Origin: Cololabis saira
Lineage: Eukaryota > Chordata > Actinopteri > Beloniformes > Belonidae
Reading direction: 5' to 3'
NCBI RefSeq assembly: GCF_033807715.1
Contig: NC_084596.1
Coordinates: 36,790,879-36,854,878, forward strand
DNA: 64,000 nt
How positions within the stretch are numbered: the stretch's first letter is position 1; each line of letters starts with the position of its first letter. The position numbers and the translations under genes are program-made. Below the pieces are notes generated by a model. It was not told the origin of the DNA. It saw only the letters and a list, made by a program, of their open reading frames with translations, and did no database searches. Shown here piece after piece: positions 1-12,632 of this stretch.

Positions 1-158
1 ATGAGTTTTACGTGCGCGCGTGAAACCTTTAAGGCTGATTTATGGTTCCGCGTCACACCAATGCAGAGCCTACGGCGTAGGTGCGCGTCGTTTTAACGCG
101 GAACCATAATTTAGGCTTACGCACGCGCGTAAAGGTTTAACGCGCGCGTAAAACTCAT
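1..158. repeat. Nested palindromic MITE copies at the left window edge
   Basis: Two inverted repeats are stacked. The inner one (about 31-118) starts AGGCTGATTTATGGTTCCGC and ends with the near reverse complement GCGGAACCATAATTTAGGCT. It belongs to a family seen again near 6.5, 21.4, 51.1 and 56 kb. The outer arms (1-31 and about 124-158) read ATGAGTTTTACG and CGTAAAACTCAT. The outer repeat may extend left of base 1. A non-autonomous DNA transposon, perhaps PIF/Harbinger-like, inserted in another hairpin is the simplest reading. There is no coding capacity. Confidence 0.6.
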
Positions 159-208
159 TATATATATATAAAAAAATTTGAGTCCCTTAAGGGGCTCCGT
201 AGAGTGGC

Positions 209-460
209 CCGGTGTCGTGCCAAAAAGTGATTACCTGCCAGAATCTGATTTCTTCTGATTTCTGGCCGCGGGAGCGCGCACAGCAGCCCGTTGAGCGACA
301 GCGCTCAAACGTCAGATTTTCAGATTATGAAGCTCAAGAATGAGATCAAGTCATATTTAGGCAGAAAGAACTTTTCATTAACTGTATTTGGCCTTCAATC
401 AATTTTTGGCTGGTAAAGACCAATTTTCAGGGGAGAAATCACTTTTTGGCACGACACCGG
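209..460. mobile_element. Short inverted-repeat element (MITE), 252 bp
   Basis: The terminal arms are CCGGTGTCGTGCCAAAAAGT at the left and its reverse complement at the right (ACTTTTTGGCACGACACCGG), an essentially perfect terminal inverted repeat of at least 20 bp. The interior has no open frame of note. No clear target-site duplication is seen, so the superfamily is not assigned. Confidence 0.65.
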
Positions 461-3400
461 CATGTCCTCCACCACGGCTGCAGCAGCAGCAGCACCACCA
501 GAGTCCTGACAGGGACACGATCAGCGCTATTATATTATAAGTCTGATATGTGATGACATTAAGAGTATGACATGAATCTGGCTTCATCATCATTTCACCA
601 CCTCACCGCCTGCGTCGCCAGTTCCCCATATCTTAAGAGTGTTCCTACGGGAGGGTCAGGGTTGGCGTAGAGGTACGCACATTTTTCGGTTAGTTTTTTC
701 TTTTTAAATCCCAACCTTTGCGTATAAGGTGGCTTGCGCATCTTTCAAGCCCTGTTTTGTGCGCAAGCAAGCTTTATAAATGAGGCTCCAGCTCTTTAAC
801 TTATCAGATAGACCACCAGTTCATTCAGTCCACATTGCATCCAGTTTCTGCAAACAGGAGACCTGGCTCCAGATAATAAATGTTTAAATACTCTGTGTCA
901 ACCTCTGTGTCCCCTTCATGTACAAGTCATCTATTCTCACTCATCAGCAGTATCACGAACAGAAAACATAGCAACCAGCTCGCCTTCTTCGGTGTTGATC
1001 TCAGCCATCCAGGTTTTTTCATCTTCTTTGACGTCTTTATCTTTTATTTGTTGGTAACTAACAGCAAAAGTATTGCATTACCGCCACCTGGTGGGGTGGA
1101 GTGGTAGTTTACTAAGTCAGTAGATCCTCCCGGGTTTGACGCTGTAAACAGAGACAGTGGCTTAAAAGAGGAGGTCAGCCGTGTTACAATTCCAGCCTCT
1201 AGGCGATCCTTCAGACTCCCGCTGATACAAACTTGCTTCATTTTGCCTACAGGCTGACGCCATGAGAGGGCACGGGGAACGGGTTGGGGGCATGTCCCTT
1301 GCTGAGATCTTATCCATAAAGACTTCTTCACTATGCTGCATGGCATTGGGAAAACTCAATTATGTCAAAGTGCCATTCATATTAATATTATCCCATTTTT
1401 AGACAGAAGGTTAGAGCTGCTAATAAAGCACCATGGTGGTCTATCTGAATGTGTCCATAACATTAGAGCTGGTAGGCCATAAAAACCCAGGAGACCTTTT
1501 AGCGTGATCCCAGATAATCCTTAAAAGCCTGTTACCTCTGAAACAGAGCAGACAGTTTGCTGTGTTATCTCACAGGTTTTATACTTTCACATTGGTTCAT
1601 GCTCAGACCCATCATGCTTAGTTCACATTAACCTGAATGGTGATTTATGTTATTTTAATAGAATTTAGAGGGTTGTTTGTCCAGCAGCATGGTCTCTCTC
1701 CTCGTCTGCTACTAATGGCACTTGTGTCTGAAAGCACAATATGTTTTTTTTGTCACATGACTACACTTTAAAGAGGTCAAGGCTGCCATATAAGACAAGA
1801 AAACTCAATGTTTCCCTCCAGGAACACCTGTAGTTAAAGTACCTCAAAATCATAGTGAGGTAAACAGCCAGTAAATAATATGTAGAAATGGTGAGGACAG
1901 ATGCCAAAAAGCAAAAAAAAAAAAACACAATCCTGACCCCATGCAGCTGTTTTTGAGGTTTTTACTCAACATTTAACCTCAATTTCTTTCAACTAATTTT
2001 CTTTAAAAGGCAGAAAATTGTGTATCCATCTCAGCTCTGAGTGAATTTTACACACACACTCATGGGTGTTTCAGTGTTTTGTTGTTGTTTTTTAAAGATG
2101 TTTCTAAAGAAAGGAAAAGAAAAATCCCAAATCTCACCAAAACAGAAAATAACACATTACAAACAACAATACCCAAAGGGAAAACGTAAAAGTTACGTAA
2201 TTTTCTGTTTCCCGGGACATTGTGCTTTCTGTCTTGTTGTTAGTTTAGTGATTTTTTTTTTCCTTTCAATTTTTTTTCTGTTATTTGTCTAATGTTTTTA
2301 TGAATTGCACCTCAGGGCCACTAAATAGTTTAGTGGGATGAATGACGGAGAGTGAGACAATGGGAAAGGAGGGGGGGGGCGATAGCGACAGCTAGAGAAA
2401 GAAAGTGCTTGGTAGGATAATGAAGGGGTGACATCCCACAGTGTGATTGGCACCTTAGGCATTAATAACCTGGAATTACCTGAAATAACCATGGTAACAC
2501 TGGTAATTTGCTTAAATCTCTCCTGTCTCACTGAAAAGCAGTTGGTTCTATCTAATGTTGAACGCTAAGGCATTCTGTGTAAGTGGATCAAGTTGGTATT
2601 AGTTGCAGGCATTAGTGCATAAACTGGAAATTCCTTGTCCTCCGTGTCTGCTCACCATTCATGGACAAATGACAACGTTGCATTCATTGTCCTACCACCA
2701 AAAATATTTTATGAATGTGTTCAATGTAAAAATGTGATCATTATGGTTCAAATTAAGACCTTGACTGATTTTCTGAAAAACTCAGACACACAGTTCATAA
2801 ACATCTTTATTCACATTGTTGGTACATATGTAGAAATGAAGGTGAAAAGCAAGGTGTTTGTGAGAAGAATGGGACAAAACAATAGCAAATATTATATATG
2901 AGTGAATAGCAAACACTCATGAATGCACACACACACACACACACACACTCGCACTAGGAACAGAGACAACGGGAGCTGCCGAAGGTTTTCTGTCTACTGC
3001 TTCTGCAGCAACCGGGGTCTAAAATGAATTGTTTTACACTCCAACATTTTCTCCAGTATTTTCCTGAAAGTTAATGTCCTTTAAAGTTGGAGCTTGAAGC
3101 ACAGAAGATTTAGTTATCCCACAATTTGGATACTTTGCTTGTTAAATGGCTGTAATTGTTTATTGGCCATTTTCGGTCTGCTGGGCTTCATCTGTTATTT
3201 ATTCATTTATTTATTTTTGTTGCAAAGTAGTAAATACCGTACTTCATCTTTTCCTTTCACTTTTCTTCATGGAAAATTGGTGGAGATTCATTTTATTGTT
3301 CTCCTTTTAATGTAACTACGTGTGAAACACAATGTAATGCTGTCATATTCAAGCATCACTGTTTAGCCTCATGAACGGTTTTATTTCTATTGTGTTTTCT

Positions 3401-6323
3401 ATCTTTAGTGTTTTGTTCTCGTGTCGGCCTTCCTTTACTGCACTGTTACCTCCTTGTGTTCTGATGCTTGATTTGTCGTCTTAATTTGGATCCAGTTTCT
3501 TTCTTTATTTTTCTTTTGCCCCAACAACAAAGACACAAAGCTGTTGATTGAGAGGAGTTAGATATTTATTTTCCACTTTTCATAAAAAAGTTTTGTTTCC
3601 TTGCCTCACATCTCCTCCTGGGTTCTCAACAGTTTTACAGATCTTTTATCTCCAGCCATGTAATTCCATGTTTTTTTTATGTAAAGATGCAGAAAGTGAC
3701 CATATTTTTGTTTTGTTGTGTTTTGTTTTTATGTACCCACCTCAGCGACTACGGGGTTGAGCCAACCACCCAAAAACTACACAAAACGATCCACATTTGA
3801 GGGGTTATGTTTGTTATTTAAAGCAAATAAGCTGTGAAGCCCCACTGCTGGAAGAAGTCAGGACTATTAGCCAAATAAGAACCGTGTTGTATTTTTGACT
3901 GGCTGCACATGCACGTGTCAGAAAAAGGCCCTGTTACCCCAAAATCTAAACATTTAACAACAGGACAACAGGATTTTTGACATGATTGTCAAGCGTGATT
4001 TCTAATTTCATCTTAATGTCTTACCCTCCTGTTTACAATGAAAAAATGAAAATGATGAATAACTGATTTTACAAATGTTTGTTTATTTTGAATTAATCTT
4101 GCAGTAACCAGTTTATGGAAACTATTAATATTATACACCCATATTGATCTGTTAGGTCACTGCTAGATATTGAATTTGAAAAAAATGAAAATGCAGGAAT
4201 CCCTGAGTTGGGCAAAGTCCAACTCATGGTAAACTTGGCATCATTTTTCCAGCAAAATGTACACTAAAGGGTTAGTTAGTTAAACTCCACAATGTGCATA
4301 CTTAATAAACTGCATGCCACAAAAATTCTTGCTAAAAAAGGCGCAAAACAAATTTAGAAAATGAAAATTTCTATAGCATTGAACATGTGGACATACATAA
4401 CGAATGTCTTTGACGGATGGAAATGGGAGTTTAGAGAGCATATGTCGACATACAATGTCTTTTTTTTTAATCATCATCATGTCATTAATTATATATACAC
4501 ATTTACAACCACTGGGCATTATTATATAGCCTGCACCATGTGGACCCAGTCATTGGATTTGATCTGCTTGCGTGATGTTGGGGGTTACATAAATAAATAA
4601 ATAGTCTTAGGGACATGTTAATGACTTCTTTTTCACAGAGGACCTTAACCAAACCACCCATTGTATCTCATTATTACACTTCTTCTTGTCTCAAGTTTGG
4701 AGTTTGTGCACTACTTGGGTCGACATTCAGCTCACTTTATTCAAAGGTTTTAAAGTGCTGGATGTGACACTCAGCCGTTCCACAGCAGCAGGGTCTCGCT
4801 AGCCTCCAACTCTTTTTGATTTTAGTCTTTATTTGGACTCAAAGGCAAAGATCTTAGAAGTTTACTTTACTATTTAAAAATACTTAGAAAAACATAAAGA
4901 AAGAAAAGTGCTTTATTCCGTAGGGCTCTTTGCTACTCAGTCCAGCTTCACAGCTCTTCAAGTCCTCCATTAAAGCTGTGCGAGAGGCTGAATGCAGGAC
5001 TGAAAGCTTAAACATTCATGCAGAGTACGTGTATAGAGGAGTGAATAAAAAAACTCAGTGCCACTGAAAGTCTATAACTCAGTTGAATAATATAAAACTG
5101 CATACAGGACTGAATTGTACTTGTGCCAGCAACCTATAGTACACTTGACAGTACCCCGCTTTATACCAGGAACAATAACCAGCCTCAATGCCAAGCCACT
5201 GTTCTATAGAGCTCTTCCTTATGAATGAAGGAAAAATAGCATCAGATATATTTTCCATGATGAATTCAGATTAAGATATGAAGCAGAAGGGAAAATTGAA
5301 GGAGGATTGAATAAATGAAAAACAATTTCAGATAAGTGGCAAAAATGGTTTAGAGGAAAAAAGGACTGCCTAAAAAGATGAAATATCTCCTGACTACTTT
5401 CAACATCTCTGCTTTTAAAAAGTTGGGGTTTCACAGCAACAAAAGGTTTTCTGAGCAATTTCATCACAGAGGTGAGTGCTCAGCTGGGCAGAGAGCAGCT
5501 CTCGTTTGTCTCACAGAGCCAAGATGACGAGGCAGTTAAACGCACCAACTGCCAAGAAAGATGGATGGAAATTGTTCAATATTCTGAGTGGGTCACATCT
5601 CTTTGCCAAGCAGAGAATAAAACTGGATATCTGCAAGGAAAAGGGGCGACGTGTTTCTCCAAATTCGCAAAAGGCACCAAACGTCTCTGCAGACACGCAA
5701 AACTGGAATCATGTCTCATTAGACTTGATCTTTTATTACCATACGGAAACCTCCTCAGTGACTTGTAGTGTGTTTATCAGCCTATTCAATATCATGCTAT
5801 TCAAACCCCAATTCTGAAAAAGATAGGGAAAAATGTAACAGAACCCAATGATCCCATAATCCCAGGTATTTTCCATCCTAGATCATTCCACAAGTTCATA
5901 TTACAAAATTGAACGTGGGCTATGGGCCCCCACCTATAAGCTTTCCTAGCTTCCTTGGGGGACCCATTCACTGTACCCACTTAATTCGACTGTAACATTG
6001 TAATTTTTACTATGGTATTGTGAATAAAATAAATTCAAATTCAAAACATGATCAAAGTGTTTTGACAACATCAACAGCTGTAAACTAAATTTAAAAGAGT
6101 TATTGTCAGCGTATCATTTTCCACAGTTGATAATAATATTGAACCCAAGGACCTCTGTGGTTTTCACTTTCACTCTCCTTCTTTAGCTTTTACATATTTC
6201 ATTTAATTTCATGATTTCTTTTCCCCCTTAAATCCCCACACAGGCTGCTGCATGTTCAACACTCTAGGTTACCAGCGCACCAAAACACAGCAACATGTAC
6301 GAAAATCACGTGTCGTCACAATC
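461..6323. other. Intergenic DNA without a recognisable gene
   Basis: No exon-like or protein-family signal was found on either strand. There is a short (CA) run at 2926-2948 and several poly-A and poly-T runs. The stretch at about 5920-6045 ends in AAATTCAAATTC-type units, like a LINE 3' tail, but is too degenerate to assign. Open frames at 2041-2292, 5472-5768 and 5476-5817 have no family signature. Confidence 0.5.
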
Positions 6324-6326
6324 TAA

Positions 6327-7000
6327 GGCCACGTTTACACATAGCCGGGTATTTACAAAAACGGATATCCTCGTTTACACAAACCCGCATAAATATGCTG
6401 TTACCGGTGCTTTGAGCAGCCAGACCTGCAGGGGGCAGTGTTACGAGAAGCGTAAAGTCATGCTATCCAATCAGAATCCTGGAAAAAACGTCAACAAATG
6501 ACACGTGTGAAGCCTGAATAATATGGTTCTGCGTTAAATCGACGGTGTAGCCTACGTAGGGTGCGCGTCACCGCGTACCCTACGCCGTAGGCTCTGCGTT
6601 GGTGTAACGCGGAACCATAAATCAGCCTTGACTGCCAGTTACTTCCAAGATGAACGAGAGTCTTTCGTTTGGAGTGACAGAGAAGTGGAGTTACTTTTAA
6701 GTGTGACTTTAGAATATAAAACCGATAAAATACAAGAAAATATTGACAGTGGCCAAACTAATTGTAAACACAGGTCGCACAAATGACGCTGGTGACGTTT
6801 CTGTTGCATAATGTGACGTCCTGAAGCCTAAATCTCCGTTTCTCTACAAGCAAACGTGAAAACGGAGTTTTTGAAAATCTCCACTTTGGCCAGAGTTTTC
6901 AGAAATGATCGTTCTTGGTGACTTTGAGCTTCGTTTTCGTGTAAACTAACGGCCAAAACGCATGAAAACACCACCGATTTTGCTCCGTCTAAACGGGGCC
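6327..7000. mobile_element. TAA-flanked DNA element, Harbinger-like, non-autonomous
   Basis: The element starts GGCCACGTTTACAC and ends with GTCTAAACGGGGCC, whose reverse complement is GGCCCCGTTTAGAC. TAA stands on both sides (6324-6326 and 7001-7003), matching the TWA target of PIF/Harbinger transposons. The right half, from about 6698, is repeated at 26688-26994 with high similarity. Another palindromic repeat (6511-6629) sits inside. The class is inferred from the ends and the target only. Confidence 0.6.
6511..6629. repeat. Palindromic repeat of the AGGCTGATTTATGGTTC family, nested copy
   Basis: The left arm contains ATATGGTTCTGCGTTAAATC and the right arm GTAACGCGGAACCATAAATC, followed by AGCCTT. 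The centre is itself self-complementary around CCTACGTAGG and CCTACGCCGTAGG. It is the same family as the repeats at 31-118 and 55939-56421. It lies inside the 6327-7000 element, so it probably inserted later. Confidence 0.6.
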
Positions 7001-7296
7001 TAAGACGCCTCCATCTGCAATATGATCAGTGTTTTTATGCCTATTCTATTTGATCATTTTATCAAATCCTTTCAGATGAATTTAATTGTTCCACTGATGA
7101 TTTTTTCCTCAGCTAGGAATTCATGACCTCAGATTTACAAAAGGAGAAAACAGGGTGCAGGGTGGTTAAAGTTAATGGGATACTATAAGTTTAGAGGAGT
7201 CACTGTTTTTTTGTAAAGTATAAGTAGCTACTTAAAGAGACCCCAGTGTGAACATGGTATTAATGTCAACGGGCAAACCCGGCAGTCATCTATTCA

Positions 7297-7662
7297 TTCA
7301 TTCCTCCATCCATAAAGGCTGACTCGTCGTGCCCTGTAGCCCAGGACAGGGCCTCTCACCGGGGGACAGTAGTCGGCTTTGTCTCCCTATCATGCCTCAC
7401 ATTCCCCAGACCTGCCCTGGTTCCCTTACATGCCTGTTCTGTGGGCAAGTAGCCCAGCCATCCTTCCAGCCAGGGACCCAGCTCCCATCCACACAGCCGG
7501 TCAGCCATCCATTCATCCATTCATCCACCGAGCGGCTGACTTCTTGTACCCCCCTCTGGCCCAGAACAAGGCCTCTCTCTAGGGGACAGTAGTCTGCTTT
7601 GTCCCCCCTCCTCATGCCTCACATTCCCCAGACATGCCCTGGGTCCCCCCTCCAGGCACAGG
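7297..7662. repeat. Tandem duplication, 217-bp period, about 1.7 units
   Basis: GGCTGACTCGTCGTGCCCTG begins at 7317 and the related GGCTGACTTCTTGTACCCCC at 7534. Both units continue with matching GGGGACAGTAGTC.GCTTTGTC and CATGCCTCACATTCCCCAGAC. Short ATTCATCC runs precede each unit. The overlapping open frames (7329-7592) are by-products of this repeat. Confidence 0.7.
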
Positions 7663-10555
7663 CTACTGGGAGGGGACGGGGTCCCCGCACACCTCCTTCT
7701 GCCTTTCTCTTTCTGATATTATCACTCTTTTAGAGCCCACCACCATCATGTCATCTACCATTTTTTTTTTTTGTAAAGCCTCCTCTCTGTAGCCCCTAGC
7801 TTTTACTGATGCCCTTTTCTTTTTTCTGGACGGTCATAAAAACAGACACTTAACAACGTTGTCTCTCCTCTCTCAGCCCCTTACATCCTTCCCACACAGT
7901 GTCGCACTTTAACTTTCCAAAATCTGTTTTTTTTTTGTTTTTTTTTTAATATCTTTTTATTTCACAATAATTTTCACAATTCACATTTTCACATGCATGA
8001 TTTCTATTATACCCACATTCCTACCCTCCCCATAATTACCCTAGGGGGAAAAAAAAAAAAGAAAAAAAAATACATTAAGGGAGAACAAAATTAAATAAAT
8101 ATTTAAAAAAAAATAAATAAATAAATAAAAAAATATATAATGGCAGCAACAGCGATATCAAAACTATATATATATATCCATACATACATACAAACATACA
8201 TACATATAAGGCACAAGTTCGAAAATAAAGATACTCATTAGTCCCCTTTGGAAAAATTATCCAGTTTTGAGAATAATGGGAACCAAAATTCTTGAAAAAT
8301 ATGAGTACGGTTTTATTTTTCTAAAGTAAATTTTTCCAATGGTAAAAAAACTGAAATTTTATCCAAAAAAAACTTGAAAGTTGGAGGGGAATCATCTTTC
8401 CAAAGTAAAAAGTATGCATTTCTTAGCGAAGTATGTGATCATAATTAATATCCTGCTTTTTAAAATCTGTTATTTTCTAACGTCATTACGACTATTTTGA
8501 TTACTTTTACCGTTGATACCCATCACGCTCGTGTAATTCAGCTTCTCTCTCCGTCCCCTGGTGAAACCTCTTTATCGCTTTAACCCACAAGTTTCTGACC
8601 TGGGCAAACCCCGGATCGGTGCTGATCCCGGATCAGCACCGTCCACCAGCTCACCTCTTTTTAGCCACTCGCACAACAACAAAACACAAAGACCTGATCC
8701 AGTGCCAGGGGCTGTCTGTACCTACAACCCACTCCTATTCAGCAAAGGAGAAGGGTGGAGGCGTAGGCCATAATTAAAGATGGCGGCCTTGCTTGTCACA
8801 CAATGGCTCCGCACAGAGCAGGCTTTTATTGTATGTATTTTTCTCAACATGAGAGTGGGCAGTCTACCCTCTGTGAGCAGTTAATTGGTTTAACAGCTGG
8901 AGAGGAGAAGCAGGAGGAGGAGAGACGAGGACGGGGGGAACCCAACAGCGGAGGGGAAACAAAGACGTGGCACACAAGTGTGAGTCACTGGGATTTCAAA
9001 TTTGCTGCGTGTGATGTTTATACATTTTTATCAGAAACAACTGACTCCAGATATTGTTTGTCGGTGAGAAGATTAATTGTGTACAGCTTCAACTCTTCAT
9101 CCACGCAGTTCACAGGGATCCCTCCAAATTCCAACTGGGAGAGTTTCTAGCCTGAGACAAATGAACCCGGCGTGGGCTTGCTGGCAGATTACATTCACCC
9201 TGCGGCATGATTGATAGCATTATTATTATTATTAGGTGGAAGAACTGAGATTAAACGAGTGCACTGTTTGTCTTGTTTGTTTGTTTAGGGAGTTTTAAAG
9301 ATATTCTCTGCACCATCTGCCGCTCACCTCTGTGATGAGCTCTGCAAACACGCACGCGCGTGTGCGCGATCGGTTCAATACGGATACTGACAAGTGTCTT
9401 TGTTTGGCCTTTGCCAATAAATAAAAAAAGTGGAGCAGAGCCTTGAGGCAAGGTGAGGGCACAATGTTCCTCTGGAGGCTTCCACTAATGGGGACCCAGC
9501 CTCAGGGGTAAGTTTAGGGATCTGAAATGTTATCCACGTTAGCACGCAGAGGCTGGAAATGGCAAAATTGTGGTGTAAATATCCAGATTAAAAAAAAATG
9601 AATGACTAAATAAAAAATAAAAAATTACAACCATATGTTCTCACTTAAAAATTTGAGCTATCAAACACACCACACTTTCAGACATTCCCCAACAGGAAGC
9701 TTTTGCAGAGATCTCATCTCTTCCCCGGTGACAGCTGGGATAGATTTCGAGCCGGAGATGCTCGTAAGTCATGTATCGCCAGTCCGAGTCAAGTGTCAAG
9801 TCTTTAGCCACAAATTAAAGTATCTAGTGTTTTATGGATGTAATAGGCTGTATATGATCTTCTGCATGTCATCTAGTCCACTTAGAGCAATGCATAAATA
9901 AATGGGAACAAGTTTGTCATCCAAATAATGATGTCTTTTTCAAAAGGTTCAACAAATGGCAGTTTAATCAAATTAACCTCAAACAACTCTGTAGCTGTTT
10001 GTCTTTTGCATATAGGTGCTGTAGTGAAAACTTTACAACAAAACCACAAGCTAGTGGGGGGTAGTGACACACACTTCTGCACGGGGTTACGTTTGATGAC
10101 AGGGGAGGGAATGACAGAAAAATACAGACAGAAAATCATGATGGAAAAATGAAACAATACAGATTGTGCAGAAGTCAAAACTCATGATTCCAGTCTCAAA
10201 TCTTTTGAGGATGATTTGGAGACAAGTCAAGCCCCTGGGGTGTGCAACTTTTTCCATAAGTGCACTTTGCAAAAGCTTTGGAAAGATTTTTTAAAGTACT
10301 GATGTACTGATGTCCCTCTTACATCTGAACAGAGTAAGTTTGAGAGTTTTAAGGACAACGCAGCTCCAAACTGGTTGGTCACAGAGATTCGTTCATAAAT
10401 AATGACACCGACTGCATGAGACACGCAAAGACTCAACAACATAACGGAGATTTTTATTTTCTCAAGGCGCTAAAACAGAAAAGACTGCTTCATTGCCACC
10501 TCAAAAGTAACTAGTCACTTACTGCAGCGGATCTTTGTGTGCTCAGGATATAAAG
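7663..10555. other. Intergenic DNA, AT-rich block with LINE-like remains
   Basis: No gene is seen. The block at about 7930-8460 is rich in A and T runs and on the minus strand resembles the degraded tail of a LINE, but no frame is intact. A small 10-bp hairpin lies at 8617-8641. The stretch at about 8960-9240 is of mixed composition and free of evident repeats. It could be a conserved noncoding element, which only an alignment could show. Confidence 0.4.
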
Positions 10556-11400
10556 TACAGACCAAAAGTTTTGACACACCTTCTCATTCAAACAAATGGG
10601 GAAGTGTGTCCAAACTTTAATGAATATCAACAGTTGTGGATGACCTATGGACCTACCAGCCAATATGCAGCCAAATTCAAGAAAAAGCTCCTGCTCCTGA
10701 GAGACCGAACAGCTGACTGAACCACAGTGTTTACATCCATGGTTTAAAAATACAGCGGGAACGGTAATGTGATATAATGTGGTTTATATCACTGTACAAC
10801 GCTGTACATTACGAGACGTTTCTTTATTACATTTTAACGTTACAGTCAGCTGTCCATTGAGCTGTTACGCTGAGAGCGCCCCCTGCAGGTTTGGTAACCG
10901 GTTATGAAGCGTTTTTCTTTTGAAGAAGGTTTCTGGTTTTATATCGTTTTGTGCTTTGCATCGTTTCTCTATTTGCAGCGCGTTTGATGATGCTGCATTT
11001 GTCTTTGTTTTTTGCAGCACGTTTTTTCATTTGCACCACGTTCCTCTTTTTGTACCTCGTTTTGAGTTTGTGAATTTTAATCGTTTCTGTAATTGAAGCC
11101 GTTTTCCTTAACTGAGACGCATTAGGCCGTTGCAGTGCGTTTGGCCCTTGTCGGCCACCGTACTGCAGGATACAATGAACCTTCAAGACTTTCAAGGTAT
11201 TCTGAAGTGAAATGTGCTGCGCAGAGTAAGAAAGTTTGGTCTCAGTTGCAGGTCACGGATCCTCCATCAGGATAATGACTCAAAACGAACAACTAAAAAC
11301 ACCCAAGAATGGAACAAAACACTTGACTAGTCTGAAGTGTCCTTCTGTGAGCCCTGATCTAAATCCTGTTGAACGTGGTGCTGGAACATGCAGCCTGGAG
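10556..11400 (+). mobile_element. Decayed Tc1/mariner transposon with interruptions
   Basis: TACAGACCAAAAGTTTTGAC at 10556 resembles the terminal repeat of Tc1-like fish elements. At about 11250-11370 broken frames encode a Tc1-type transposase tail. The fragment SVSPDLNPVE is the conserved SPDLNPIE region that carries one of the catalytic acidic residues, preceded by remains of the HxTSK-like strand. Frameshifts and stops show that it is dead. The middle is filled by unrelated repeat DNA (about 10725-11155). No right terminal repeat was found, so the end is approximate. Confidence 0.65.
10910..11142. repeat. Degenerate minisatellite with about 19-bp period
   Basis: The core CGTTT recurs at 10945, 10962, 10981, 11020, 11039, 11058, 11082, 11100 and 11138, mostly 18-20 bp apart or at twice that distance. 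A typical unit is CGTTTCTCTATTTGCAGCG. The copies differ strongly, so the array is old. It lies inside the Tc1/mariner remnant. Confidence 0.6.
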
Positions 11401-11519
11401 AAGAAACCCTTCAAACCTGAGACGAGATCAGTCGGAACCCTGGTTCACAACAACTACACTGGCATTGGCAACAAAATCCGTGTTCGTGTGAGAGTTTAAA
11501 TGTTGGCAAAATGACCTGA

Positions 11520-12045
11520 AAAAGGAGAGTAGCTGATATGATGCAGAAGGAAGGAAGGAGGACATACTGTATGTCCAGGAAATGAGGTGGGAAGACAACA
11601 AGACTTGAAGCATCGAAGGAGGATACAGTTGTACAATGGGAGGAGATGGGAGAAGATGGGAGGAGAAATGGTGATTCTGGATGAGATGTATATGGAGTAT
11701 CTGGAGGTGAAGGGAGTCCATGAAAAGGGAGAGCAAAGCCAAACAGCACAGGATGGTAAATTCAGGATGACTCTGGTGGTGCAAAAGAGGAAAAGAGCAA
11801 AGGCAGAGCAGAAGATCAAATGGTGGAGGATGAAGAGGGAACGTTTCTGTTTGAACATCAGGGAGGAGCTGAGAATACTATGGGAGCTTGTGAAGACGTG
11901 CAAGGTGAGACTGGGTAATCACAGCAAGATGCAGGTAGGAAGGCGCTTGGTGTGTCATCTGGACAGAACAAGGAAAAACAAGGAGACTTGATGATGGAAC
12001 AATTCAGGAGTATACAGGACTAAGACAGCACTTTTTTTCATATAT
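11520..12045 (+). pseudogene. RTE-like LINE ORF fragment, broken
   Basis: The frame starting near 11587 contains KRAKAEQKIKWWRMKRERF, which resembles the linker between the endonuclease and reverse-transcriptase domains of abundant fish RTE-type LINEs. After a frame change at about 11935 a different frame gives GRKALGVSSGQNKEKQGD, another piece of the same protein region. Upstream frames around 11530-11600 look like the end of the endonuclease domain. The fragment lacks both ends, has several frame breaks and is not functional. The clade comes from remembered motif resemblance. Confidence 0.6.
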
Positions 12046-12321
12046 CAGGCTTCACACGGTCAAAATCTTTCTATGAACCTGAGCAATATATGTACAGTAT
12101 ATAACCAGTACTCGAGTTGTAAAAAAAAATCAGGGGGGATGGTGGATTTTATTATATGTGGACAGATAATTTGTGCTGATTACAAATATAATATATTAAA
12201 AATAATAGCACTGACCAAAACACCTGCAGAAATACTGCAGGAATGACATAGCAGCAGTTAAATGCAGCCTTCTGTAAGTTTTCTGAACTGAACTGTCCTT
12301 CACAGGATAAGTAAAATGGAT

Positions 12322-12632
12322 CACTGCAAAAACTCAAAATCTTAACAAGAATATTTGTCTTATTTCTAGTTAAAATGTCTAATTTTAGTAAAAAGAAATC
12401 TCATTACACTTAAAACAAGACTCATCACTGGAAAAAACAACAATTTTCACCTGTTTCAAGTAGATTTTCACTTGAAATAAGTAGAAAAATCTGCCAGTGG
12501 AACAAGATTTTTTTGCTTGTAATGAGAAGATAAATCTTGTCCCACTGGCAGATTTTCCTACTTATTTCAAGTGAAAATTTACTTGAAACAGGTGAAAATT
12601 GTCAAATAAGTTATTTTTCTGGTGATGACTCT
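12322..12632. repeat. Inverted-repeat MITE, partly deleted at the right end
   Basis: The element begins CACTGCAAAAACTCAAAATC, a start common to a teleost MITE family. Arms of about 100 bp at 12419-12519 and 12526-12629 are reverse complements, for example CACCTGTTTCAAGTAGATTT against its partner at about 12574. The outermost left 97 bp has no partner, so the right end has been lost. Confidence 0.65.

Noticed and set aside
2926..2948. Possible CRISPR-like or satellite repeat
   Set aside because: It is a simple (CA) run; nothing in the window has repeat-spacer architecture, and the DNA is vertebrate.
5472..5817. Two overlapping + frames of 98 and 113 codons
   Set aside because: They have no family motif, no conserved splice context, and equal openness in two frames, so they are probably chance.
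11411..11903. Minus-strand frames of 112-135 codons
   Set aside because: They lie antisense to the RTE-like LINE fragment, which shows recognisable protein motifs on the + strand.
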